NCBI GenBank assembly: GCA_949130485.1
Contig: OX422184.1
Span: forward strand, 15,350,405 to 15,414,404
Reading direction: 5' to 3'
Length of the DNA: 64,000 bases
DNA from: Agelas oroides
Taxonomy: Eukaryota > Porifera > Demospongiae > Agelasida > Agelasidae
Made by a program: the position numbers and the translations under genes
The notes under the pieces: generated by a model
What the model saw: only the letters and a program-made list of their open reading frames with translations
Database searches by the model: none
Told to the model about the DNA's origin: nothing
Shown here: positions 11,801 through 23,900 of the stretch, one piece after another
Numbering within the stretch: position 1 is the stretch's first letter
Layout of the letters: every line of letters starts with the position of its first letter

Positions 11801-14800
11801 ATATTAAAGTTGGATAGAAACCAGGATAAGTGTCTTAGCATCAGGCTTATGTAGCCTCGTTCCCAGGCCTTCCCCATTTTTACCTTCCGTTTGCGTTCAC
11901 AATAATACACGGGAGCAGAAGACCAGTGTTTTTACCTTCCGTTTGTGTTCACAATAATACAAGGGAGCGGAAGACCAGCTGGTCTTCCGCTCCCGTGTAT
12001 TATTGTGAACGCTGGTCTTCCGCTACCATGTATTATTGTGAATGCAAACGGAAGGTAAAAACGGGGGAGGCTGGGAATGAGGCTAAGGCTTATGCTAGTT
12101 TAAACGTCTGTGGAGCAATTTGACACACACTGTACCCCAAATGAGAACATTGTCATGGAAACTGGGGGCAGAGAGGCTTTTGTGATAGGGAGGAGCAAGG
12201 TAAAATTAAAGAAGATGTAAATGTTCTTCAGCACTAAACTGTTGGCATTATGAGATCAAGATTTTAAATGCAATTATGACATTCTTTGTGTAGTAAGCAA
12301 CCATTACATATGACAAGACATGTCCCTCAAAACATGAGACATTTGTGAGAGTATGGCAATGAGACTACTTTGGGAGTACACTTCAACAGATTGCACTGTG
12401 CATGATTCAGTTTGCAAGAGCAGTTTTCTCTGAAAATAGTGTATGTACACTAGAGTTCAGTATTCTTGTTAAAAAGTTGCACATCTTTGGACACAATACA
12501 GACTCTGTGATTTTTCTGGTGTTTTGTTTTGCTGCATGCCTTCCAGCAACTGTTTTGCATGACTTGCTGAGGGACAAGTTTTTAGTATCTTAAATAATGC
12601 AGTCAAGTGAAACCGTACCCCAAGATGCTCACACAAAATTTGTTCTTGTACTCAGATTGTAGTAAACATTTAGGTCATCACATGCAAACTAGAACTTACT
12701 ATAAAAAATCTGCACATGGCTCATGATCATTAGTATAGACTGGTGAAGCTAGACCTGAGCGTGAAAGACTAGGCTAGTAAGTCACACAGCATGTTACTGA
12801 GCTAGCTGTTGCACTCACAAAGGCATGAGAAAAGTACTGAAGCTCTTCAGGTCCGGAAATTATGCTGAATTTAGTTCACAGAGTTACTGTAAGTATAAAA
12901 CTACGACCCGTAAAACTATAGCAAGCTGTAAGTGAAAGTTTACCTCACAAGGGACTTTATACTGAGCTTCTTCCAATTAACATGTCTGGATCCAGTTCCA
13001 TCTTCGATCCGCGCGCGCAATGCGCAAGGAATAAACATTACAAATTGTGATGTCACCACATGGAGTTGGGTGAACTTAGTGAACCCCGCCCGGCCAGGCC
13101 CCTCCCTTCGCTACGCCATTGCTTGCAGGTAGAAAGAGGCCAAGCACGGGCAAGCGTGATTGTCCAGCAGGTCAGCCATCACTATCAGAGGTGTGGCAAA
13201 GGATGCAGAGACTTCCGCCCAGTTCTCGATATTTAGTAATATCGTGATATCATGTGTGATGATATATCATGGGGTGAAAAAAGTGATATCGTGAAGGCCT
13301 AACTGTGTATGGAATGAGGTATAAGCATCAGCTTGCACTTGTCTGTATACACAAAAAGGTACTCACTAAAACTGCTCAAAATGTTGGTGTGAAAGTTCAG
13401 CGACCAGTAGACATTTGTGGTGGTGGTGTTCATGGTGCCACTGTAGTATTCACCAACACCATACCAGGTGTGGTTGTAGTCACTGCATGCAAAGTACATT
13501 TAAAATCCATTCTTATATTTGTAGAGTTCATTTGATTAGCGTTCCCATTCCTAAAACTCTACTGCTATGTCTCCTATTAAGGTGGCACGGTCGTCCCTCG
13601 GTGGAGGTTAACGAAAACATAAACTTGGGTTACAGTCAGGACCAGGGTTACTCCTAGTTTCAGGGTTAGGGTTAGGGTTAGGGCAATCTTGCTTTGCCTA
13701 ATTTTAAAAAGGGTTTTAGTAGCTCATTAATATATTCCTGAACCCAAAATTGCTACTCGATGGACGCATCTACACGCTCACTGTAGGTAGCGTCCCAACC
13801 ACCAATGTACCGTAGTGTCCCGCTAATACGCCCCCTTCCAAAATACGCCCCCCCCCCTCTTTTCCGCCAAAGTTCCTGCACAGGGTAGTTTGACTCGTTA
13901 TAACGCCCCCCCCCGGTGAGCGTCTTCTGGAACATCAAAACTACACGTGCTTACTATACGTTGCAAGTGCGTTCAGTAAGACTATAGTCGTCTCGCTGCC
14001 ACTCTTGTGCAAGAAATACCAGCAGACTCTGGAAATTTCCCGTGGTACATGACCGACAGTGTTGCCGTTCTTGAGGACAGCTACAGCGAAGTCGTCGTGA
14101 ATGTTATTGACCTCGCGTTGAACTGGCAGCTCTTCTCCGATGTAGGGAGACCACGCAGCTTTGTAAACGTGATGTCCGCGAACAGTACTCTCGATCCTGA
14201 AAGTCGTCGCCATAGTTAGTTGATAGGAAAGGCATTGATTTCATAGGGGGGGGGGGGGGCTTATAGTCGAGACTAATTGCATCCTCGAATATAAGCCCCC
14301 CCCCCACCTTAGGCGGGATGTAGTGTACAAAATGGGGGGGCGTATTAACGGGACACTACGGTATCTCAAATCAATCTATGCCAACTTTTGTTCAAAGCTA
14401 CTCTCAAAGTCAGGCTAGACTCATGTTTGTCACTACTCTTGGAATGGACAACTTTGACTGCACCAAAATGAATGCACATTTCGAAAAATTCACAGCTTGT
14501 CTACGGGAGGGGCTCATTCACGAGTGGAAGCAAGCATTACTAGCCCCACCTCTCCCCCTTATGTCGCTAAACAACTCACGGCTCTGTTCCACACACAGCC
14601 ACCGTTCAGCTCCCTTGTCTGTCAGACTGTAGCACAAACGATAAATTGCGTATTCTAGTTAAAGCCCAGCCCAGCACTCGAAGCACCTGGCCACGGTCAC
14701 CAACTAGACTAGGCATACGGCCGCGAGACCTGGGCCTACTCAACAAATACAGTCTTGGCCACTGTGGCCTTTCTGCTGCTTCTAGACACAAGCTTGCTTT

Positions 14801-14860
14801 CACAAGCAGGCATCACGCACTACTCACAGCTACTGACACTACAGCACTCTACTAAACTCC

Positions 14861-14901
<41 letters not shown>

Positions 14902-17900
14902 TCGATCTAAGCTTATTTTCAAAGTTCCGAGCACCACATGAAGGGTGCCGCCAGGCCACATCTTAACTAACTTAATTATAAACTGATTATTGGATGGCAA
15001 TGCCGACAGGAAATGGGGGAAATCCCCAAGTTTACGGACCGTGAACGGTTTGAGACTCCCAAAACGGACTGTGCGCTAAAATTATAACAAGACAAAGAAG
15101 ACTATCAACTTGGATTCCAGGTTTGTTGACCTTGAAAATACAGGGTACCGTGCCACCTTAAGGTGGCACGGTCGTCCCTCGGCGGAGGTTAACGAAAACA
15201 TAAACTTGGGTTACAGTCAGGACCAGGGTTACTCCTAGTTTCAGGGTTAGGGTTTGGTTTAGGGCAATCTTGCTTTGCCTAATTTTAAAAAGGGTTTTAG
15301 TAGCTCATTAATATATTCATTCATTTTGGTGCAGTCAAAGTTGTCCATTCCAAGAGTAGCGACAAACATGAGTCTAGCCTGACTTTGAGAGTAGCTTTGA
15401 ACAAAAGCTGGCATAGATTGATTTGAGATACATTGGTGGTTGGGACGCTACCTACAGTGAGCGTGTAGATGCGTCCATCGAGTGGCAATTTTGGGTTCAT
15501 GCACATTTCGAAAAATTCACAGCTTGTCTACGGGAGGGGCTCATTCACGAGTGGAAGCAAGCATTACTAGCCCCACCTCTCCCCCTTATGTCGCTAAACA
15601 ACTCACGGCTCTGTTCCACACACAGCCACCGTTCAGCTCCCTTGTCTGTCAGACTGTAGCACAAACGATAAATTGCGTATTCTAGTTAAAGCCCAGCCCA
15701 GCACTCGAAGCACCTGGCCACGGTCACCAACTAGACTAGGCATACGGCCGCGAGACCTGGGCCTACTCAACAAATACAGTCTTGGCCACTGTGGCCTTTC
15801 TGCTGCTTCTAGACACAAGCTTGCTTTCACAAGCAGGCATCACGCACTACTCACAGCTACTGACACTACAGCACTCTACTAAACCCTTCTCTTTTGTTTT
15901 GTTTTTTTTTTTTTGTTTTTTTTAAGTCGATCTAAGCTTATCTTCAAAGTTCCGAGCACCACATGAAGGGTGCCGCCAGGCCACATCTTAACTAACTTAA
16001 TTATAAACTGATTATTGGATGGCAATGCCGACAGGAAATGGGGGAAATCCCCAAGTTTACGGACCGTGAACGGTTTGAGACTCCCAAAACGGACTGTGCG
16101 CTAAAATTATAACAAGACAAAGAAGACTATCAACTTGGATTCCAGGTTTGTTGACCTTGAAAATACAGGGTACCGTGCCACCTTAAGGTGGCACGGTCGT
16201 CCCTCGGCGGAGGTTAACGAAAACATAAACTTGGGTTACAGTCAGGACCAGGGTTACTCCTAGTTTCAGGGTTAGGGTTTGGTTTAGGGCAATCTTGCTT
16301 TGCCTAATTTTAAAAAGGGTTTTAGTAGCTCATTAATATATTCATGAACCCAAAATTGCCACTCGATGGACGCATCTACACGCTCACTGTAGGTAGCGTC
16401 CCAACCACCAATGTATCTCAAATCAATCTATGCCAGCTTTTGTTCAAAGCTACTCTCAAAGTCAGGCTAGACTCATGTTTGTCACTACTCTTGGAATAGA
16501 CAACTTTGACTGCACCAAAATGAATGCACATTTCGAAAAATTCACAGCTTGTCTACGGGAGGGGCTCATTCACGAGTGGAAGCAAGCATTACTAGCCCCA
16601 CCTCTCCCCCTTATGTCGCTAAACAACTCACGGCTCTGTTCCACACACAGCCACCGTTCAGCTCCCTTGTCTGTCAGACTGTAGCACAAACGATAAATTG
16701 CGTATTCTAGTTAAAGCCCAGCCCAGCACTCGAAGCACCTGGCCACGGTCACCAACTAGACTAGGCATACGGCCGCGAGACCTGGGCCTACTCAACAAAT
16801 ACAGTCTTGGCCACTGTGGCCTTTCTGCTGCTTCTAGACACAAGCTTGCTTTCACAAGCAGGCATCACGCACTACTCACAGCTACTGACACTACAGCACT
16901 CTACTAAACTCCTTCTCTTTTGTTTTTTTTTTTGTTTTTTTTTTTTTTAAGTCGATCTAAGCTTATCTTCAAAGTTCCGAGCACCACATGAAGGGTGCCG
17001 CCAGGCCACATCTTAACTAACTTAATTATAAACTGATTATTGGATGGCAATGCCGACAGGAAATGGGGGAAATCCCCAAGTTTACGGACCGTGAACGGTT
17101 TGAGACTCCCAAAACGGACTGTGCGCTAAAATTATAACAAGACAAAGAAGACTATCAACTTGGATTCCAGGTTTGTTGACCTTGAAAATACAGGGTACCG
17201 TGCCACCTTAAGGTGGCACGGTCGTCCCTCGGCGGAGGTTAACGAAAACATAAACTTGGGTTACAGTCAGGACCAGGGTTACTCCTAGTTTCAGGGTTAG
17301 GGTTTGGTTTAGGGCAATCTTGCTTTGCCTAATTTTAAAAAGGGTTTTAGTAGCTCATTAATATATTCATGAACCCAAAATTGCCACTCGATGGACGCAT
17401 CTACACGCTCACTGTAGGTAGCGTCCCAACCACCAATGTATCTCAAATCAATCTATGCCAGCTTTTGTTCAAAGCTACTCTCAAAGTCAGGCTAGACTCA
17501 TGTTTGTCACTACTCTTGGAATGGACAACTTTGACTGCACCAAAATGAATGCACATTTCGAAAAATTCACAGCTTGTCTACGGGAGGGGCTCATTCACGA
17601 GTGGAAGCAAGCATTACTAGCCCCACCTCTCCCCCTTATGTCGCTAAACAACTCACGGCTCTGTTCCACACACAGCCACCGTTCAGCTCCCTTGTCTGTC
17701 AGACTGTAGCACAAACGATAAATTGCGTATTCTAGTTAAAGCCCAGCCCAGCACTCGAAGCACCTGGCCACGGTCACCAACTAGACTAGGCATACGGCCG
17801 CGAGACCTGGGCCTACTCAACAAATACAGTCTTGGCCACTGTGGCCTTTCTGCTGCTTCTAGACACAAGCTTGCTTTCACAAGCAGGCATCACGCACTAC

Positions 17901-20900
17901 TCACAGCTACTGACACTACAGCACTCTACTAAACTCCTTCTCTTTTGTTTTTTTTTGTGTTTTTTTGTTTTTTAAGTCGATCTAAGCTTATCTTCAAAGT
18001 TCCGAGCACCACATGAAGGGTGCCGCCAGGCCACATCTTAACTAACTTAATTATAAACTGATTATTGGATGGCAATGCCGACAGGAAATGGGGGAAATCC
18101 CCAAGTTTACGGACCGTGAACGGTTTGAGACTCCCAAAACGGACTGTGCGCTAAAATTATAACAAGACAAAGAAGACTATCAACTTGGATTCCAGGTTTG
18201 TTGACCTTGAAAATACAGGGTACCGTGCCACCTTAAGGTGGCACGGTCGTCCCTCGGCGGAGGTTAACGAAAACATAAACTTGGGTTACAGTCAGGACCA
18301 GGGTTACTCCTAGTTTCAGGGTTAGGGTTTGGTTTAGGGCAATCTTGCTTTGCCTAATTTTAAAAAGGGTTTTAGTAGCTCATTAATATATTCATTCATT
18401 TTGGTGCAGTCAAAGTTGTCCATTCCAAGAGTAGTGACAAACATGAGTCTAGCCTGACTTTGAGAGTAGCTTTGAACAAAAGCTGGCATAGATTGATTTG
18501 AGATACATTGGTGGTTGGGACGCTACCTACAGTGAGCGTGTAGATGCGTCCATCGAGTGGCAATTTTGGGTTCATGCACATTTCGAAAAATTCACAGCTT
18601 GTCTACGGGAGGGGCTCATTCACGAGTGGAAGCAAGCATTACTAGCCCCACCTCTCCCCCTTATGTCGCTAAACAACTCACGGCTCTGTTCCACACACAG
18701 CCACCGTTCAGCTCCCTTGTCTGTCAGACTGTAGCACAAACGATAAATTGCGTATGGGTCATTCCATGTCAAATCAACACAAAAAAATCCTTACCCTCAC
18801 CGATTTGAACGAAACTTAGTTTTTACACAGTGTCTATTGAGATATTAACCCACAGTTAATTTCAGCGTTCTGCAATGTATGGCTTCAGAGTTAGAACCAG
18901 ACGAAAAATTGATTTTTCGGAAATTTTCAGCTTACCTATTGTTACTAAATCAACCATAACTTTGAGTGAGATTAACTTTATGATCTACAATTTACACCAC
19001 TTGTAGCTCATAAAATTTCCTTTCGTTTGATATAATTAACAAGTATATCCCATAACATTCAGGTCAAAGGTCATTATTAGTGCACTTTGACCTTTGCTAT
19101 CTCAAAAACAAATATTTTAATTCTGATTAATTTTTTTCCAAATGTTGTTTGGGTCCTTCTCTCCAAGTGGTATTAAAATGGTTTTGGGACTGACATGGGA
19201 TTGGGAGATATGTGACAGAATGTAATGGCAGTTAGGGGAGATGTATTGTAAAGCATTCCTATACTTACCTGATGGTGGTTCATTTTGATTGGTATGGTGG
19301 TGGATACCTTTGCAAACATGACACGACAAAATATCCATGATTCCATGGTTGATATGTGATGTCCAAGTGGTGGTTGCCATGGTTACTAGGTCAGTTGTCT
19401 CCTCTAGTGAGCAGTTTAGTGTTGTGTGGAGAAGGGTGAACAGCTAGGGAATAATCTAACACCAGACATGTCTCAAACACCGTGTCACCACACCAACAAA
19501 ATCAATTTTATATATATAATATTTCATCATGATTCAATTCGTCACAATTTCATGGGTGTAAGTGGTGGTGTAGTCTTGATACCAGGCCTGTGTTGCCTTA
19601 AGTTTCTATTTGCTTGCAATACACAATTACAAAGGGTAGTCATGTGCTTTGAAATCAGGTTGATAGAGGGTAAACACACACAGGGTAGTGCCCGACCATA
19701 ATATTTCATGCCTAGCGGTGAGCAGTATTCATCCTGCTTTGCAAATGCTCCAGCTTCCAATGAACATTAGAGGAAAGGGCCTCGAGATCTTCACCCCCGC
19801 TCTCCCTGCCCCCTCCCCCCCCCCCAACTTTGTGTCTACCCTCTGTCTACCTGCTGCCATGCATGTGGTCAGATCTTACAGACCTTCCCCCTCTGTATCA
19901 CATTTTTGTATACTACATATAGTTATGATGAAAGACGTGTGGGAACATGTGCACTTACTTCACAAGAGTGGTTGCTGTTGACAACAAAAGTCCACTTCTC
20001 AAAGAATTCAAGCATAAACAGCAAGCAAACAGCCAGCCTTTCTAGTAATGTGAGAACAACTTCACATCACAGCTAGTGCAGGCACCTTTCCATGCAGGTG
20101 CTACGTACTTTGCCAAGCTTTAACTCACACTCGGTGCAAGTTTCAACTCAGACTCGGTATCCGTGTAATTCAGCAAGGATCTTGCCTTCTGATATAGCTT
20201 TCTATCATCAGTATTGCAATTTTCCTAAGGTTCATGACATCACTCAGTAAGCTACCTCCAAATCCACCAAGCTGAATCTTATTTAAAATCACTGTAGCTA
20301 TCAATCAGCTAAATTTTATCCTCTCAAAATTTCCAGCACTATTGCATTACTGAAATGCAAACATTGTGGGGAGAGCCTGAGCATGTTGTAACAAAAAAAA
20401 GAATGCTCATCATTTCCACATGTTGAACAGCACTGAACTGCTCACTAGAGGAGATAACTGACCTAGTAACCATGGCAACCACCACTTGGACATCACATAT
20501 CAACCATGGAATCATGGATATTTTGTCGTGTCATGTTTGCAAAGGTATCCACCACCATACCAATCAAAATGAACCACCATCAGGTAAGTATAGGAATGCT
20601 TTACAATACATCTCCCCTAACTTCCATTACATTCTGTCACATATCTCCCAATCCCATGTCAGTCCCAAAACCATTTTAATACCACTTGGAGAGAAGGACC
20701 CAAACAACATTTGGAAAAAAATTAATCAGAATTAAAATATTCGTTTTTGAGATAGCAAAGGTCAAAGTGCACTAATAATGACCTTTGACCCAAACTTTAT
20801 GGGATATACTTGTTAATTATATCAAACGAAAGGAAATTTTGTGAGTTACAAGTGGTGTAAATTGTAGATTATAAAGTTAATCTCACTCAAAGTTATGGTT

Positions 20901-23900
20901 GATTTAGTAACAATAGGTAAGCTGAAAATTTCCGAAAAATCAATTTTTCGTCTGGTTCTAACTCTGAAGCCATACATTGCAGAATGCTGAAATTCACTGT
21001 GGGTTAATATCTCAATAGACACTGTGTAAGAACCAAGTTTCGTTCAAATCGGTGAGGGTAAGGATTTTTTTGTGTTGATTTGACATGGAATGACCCGTAT
21101 TCTAGTTAAAGCCCAGCCCAGCACTCGAAGCACCTGGCCACGGTCACCAACTAGACTAGGCATACGGCCACGAGACCTGGGCCTACTCAACAAATACAGT
21201 CTTGGCCACTGTGGCCTTTCTGCTGCTTCTAGACACAAGCTTGCTTTCACAAGCAGGCATCACGCACTACTCACAGCTACTGACACTACAGCACTCTACT
21301 AAACCCTTCTCTTTTGTTTTGTTTTTTTTTTGGTGTTTTTTTTAAGTCGATCTAAGCTTATCTTCAAAGTTCCGAGCACCACATGAAGGGTGCCGCCAGG
21401 CCACATCTTAACTAACTTAATTATAAACTGATTATTGGATGGCAATGCCGACAGGAAATGGGGGAAATCCCCAAGTTTACGGACCGTGAACGGTTTGAGA
21501 CTCCCAAAACGGACTGTGCGCTAAAATTATAACAAGACAAAGAAGACTATCAACTTGGATTCCAGGTTTGTTGACCTTGAAAATACAGGGTACCGTGCCA
21601 CCTTAAGGTGGCACAGTCGTCCCTCGGCGGAGGTTAACGAAAACATAAACTTGGGTTACAGTCAGGACCAGGGTTACTCCTAGTTTCAGGGTTAGGGTTT
21701 GGTTTAGGGCAATCTTGCTTTGCCTAATTTTAAAAAGGGTTTTAGTAGCTCATTAATATATTCATGAACCCAAAATTGCCACTCGATGGACGCATCTACA
21801 CGCTCACTGTAGGTAGCGTCCCACCCACCAATGTATCTCAAATCAATCTATGCCAGCTTTTGTTCAAAGCTACTCTCAAAGTCAGGCTAGACTCATGTTT
21901 GTCACTACTCTTGGAATGGACAACTTTGACTGCACCAAAATGAATGCACATTTCGAAAAATTCACAGCTTGTCTACGGGAGGGGCTCATTCACGAGTGGA
22001 AGCAAGCATTACTAGCCCCACCTCTCCCCCTTATGTCGCTAAACAACTCACGGCTCTGTTCCACACACAGCCACCGTTCAGCTCCCTTGTCTGTCAGACT
22101 GTAGCACAAACGATAAATTGCGTATTCTAGTTAAAGCCCAGCCCAGCACTCGAAGCACCTGGCCACGGTCACCAACTAGACTAGGCATACGGCCACGAGA
22201 CCTGGGCCTACTCAACAAATACAGTCTTGGCCACTGTGGCCTTTCTGCTGCTTCTAGACACAAGCTTGCTTTCACAAGCAGGCATCACGCACTACTCACA
22301 GCTACTGACACTACAGCACTCTACTAAACTCCTTCTCTTTTGTTTTTTTTTTTGTTTTTGTTTTTTTTAAGTCGATCTAAGCTTATCTTCAAAGTTCCGA
22401 GCACCACATGAAGGGTGCCGCCAGGCCACATCTTAACTAACTTAATTATAAACTGATTATTGGATGGCAATGCCGACAGGAAATGGGGAAAATCCCCAAT
22501 TTTACGGACCGTGAACGGTTTGAGACTCCCAAAACGGACTGTGCGCTAAAATTTTAACAAGAAAAAGAAGACTATCAACTTGGATTCCAGGTTTGTTGAC
22601 CTTGAAAATACAGGGTACCGTGCCACCTTAAGGTGGCACGGTCGTCCCTCGGCGGAGGTTAACGAAAACATAAGCTTGGGTTACAGTCAGGACCAGGGTT
22701 ACTCCTAGTTTCAGGGTTAGGGTTTGGTTTAGGGCAATCTTGCTTTGCCTAATTTTAAAAAGGGTTTTAGTAGCTCATTAATATATTCATGAACCCAAAA
22801 TTGCCACTCGATGGACGCATCTACACGCTCACTGTAGGTAGCGTCCCAACCACCAATGTATCTCAAATCAATCTATGCCAGCTTTTGTTCAAAGCTACTC
22901 TCAAAGTCAGGCTAGACTCATGTTTGTCACTACTCTTGGAATGGACAACTTTGACTGCACCAAAATGAATGCACATTTCGAAAAATTCACAGCTTGTCTA
23001 CGGGAGGGGCTCATTCACGAGTGGAAGCAAGCATTACTAGCCCCACCTCTCCCCCTTATGTCGCTAAACAACTCACGGCTCTGTTCCACACACAGCCACC
23101 GTTCAGCTCCCTTGTCTGTCAGACTGTAGCACAAACGATAAATTGCGTATTCTAGTTAAAGCCCAGCCCAGCACTCGAAGCACCTGGCCACGGTCACCAA
23201 CTAGACTAGGCATACGGCCGCGAGACCTGGGCCTACTCAACAAATACAGTCTTGGCCACTGTGGCCTTTCTGCTTCTTCTAGACGCAAGCTTGCTTTCAC
23301 AAGCAGACATTACGCACTACTCACAGCTACTGACACTACAGCACTCTACTAAACTCCTTCTTTTTTTATTTTTTAATTTTTTTTAAGTCGATCTAAGCTT
23401 ATTTTCAAAGTTCTGACCACCGCATGAAGGGTGCCGCCAGGCCACATCTTAACTAACTTAATTATAAACTGATTATTGGATGGCAATTCCGACAGGAAAC
23501 GGGGAAAACCCCCAAGTTTACGGACCGTGAACGGTTTGAGACTCTCAAAACGGACTGTGCGCTAAAATTTTAACAAGACAAAGAAGTCTATCAGCTTGGA
23601 TTCCAGGTTTGTTGACCTTAAAAATCCAGGGTACTGTGCCACCTTAAAATGCTGCTATTGATAAGTATAGTGACCACAATCTTTGAACTTGAATTACTAG
23701 CAAGGTCATATTAATTATCACTAAGGAGGTGCATAATTTTCATGGAGCTAGCCAGTCAGCAAGTAGAAGAGACCTTTTCTAACTAAAAGCTCAGTAAGCA
23801 AAAGCCAATGGTTAATGTAGAGGTAATCTATAAATGCAGGCAATGCTGACATTTGTCTGGCTAGGGCAGTTACTATGGCAAAATGCTGTACACATGGTCC

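Larger units (their letters stand above)
10435..13302. mobile_element. hAT-like element with 8-bp target duplication
   Basis: CTGTGTAT is present at 10427-10434 and again at 13303-13310. The ends share CACGATAT within about 10 bases of each border. Inside the left part, plus-strand bases 10555-10824 encode a protein with the pattern of a BED zinc finger domain, as found at the N-terminus of hAT/ZBED transposases. The rest of a transposase is absent and a second element lies inside, so it is a non-autonomous remnant. It lies in the TPC intron between the luminal-loop exon and the filter exon. Confidence 0.8.
13581..23643. repeat. tandem array of seven TTAA-flanked TIR elements
   Basis: Units are 13581-15157, 15162-16182, 16187-17207, 17212-18232, 18237-21602, 21607-22627 and 22632-23643. 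Each starts GGTGGCACGGTCGTCCCTC (GGTGGCACAGTC in unit 6) and ends ACCGTGCCACC, so each is bounded by an 11-bp terminal inverted repeat. Neighbouring units are separated by a single TTAA, and TTAA also flanks the array at 13577-13580 and 23644-23647. Uninterrupted units are 1021 bp (the last 1012 bp). Unit 1 carries a 552-bp insertion and unit 5 a 2.34-kb insertion. TTAA target duplications are typical of piggyBac and Kolobok superfamilies. No transposase is encoded, and short open frames recur only because the units are near-identical. The array fills most of a 10.7-kb TPC intron. Confidence 0.93.

Noticed and set aside
13663-13684. Interstitial telomere from a chromosome fusion
   Set aside because: Only three TTAGGG steps, and the tract is an internal part of a repeated element whose other copies carry a diverged form.
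7158-20735. 87-codon frame found in both arms of the foldback elements
   Set aside because: It lies in the inverted arms and is duplicated by the inverted repeat itself. It has no recognised domain and is destroyed in copy 3.
14378-23352. Repeated short open frames (for example 84 and 69 codons plus, 65 codons minus) in each array unit
   Set aside because: They recur only because units are near-identical, overlap each other on both strands, lack any domain, and are broken by the core inversion.
13581-23643. CRISPR-like array
   Set aside because: Units are 1 kb with transposon borders and no short spacers, in an animal gene intron.
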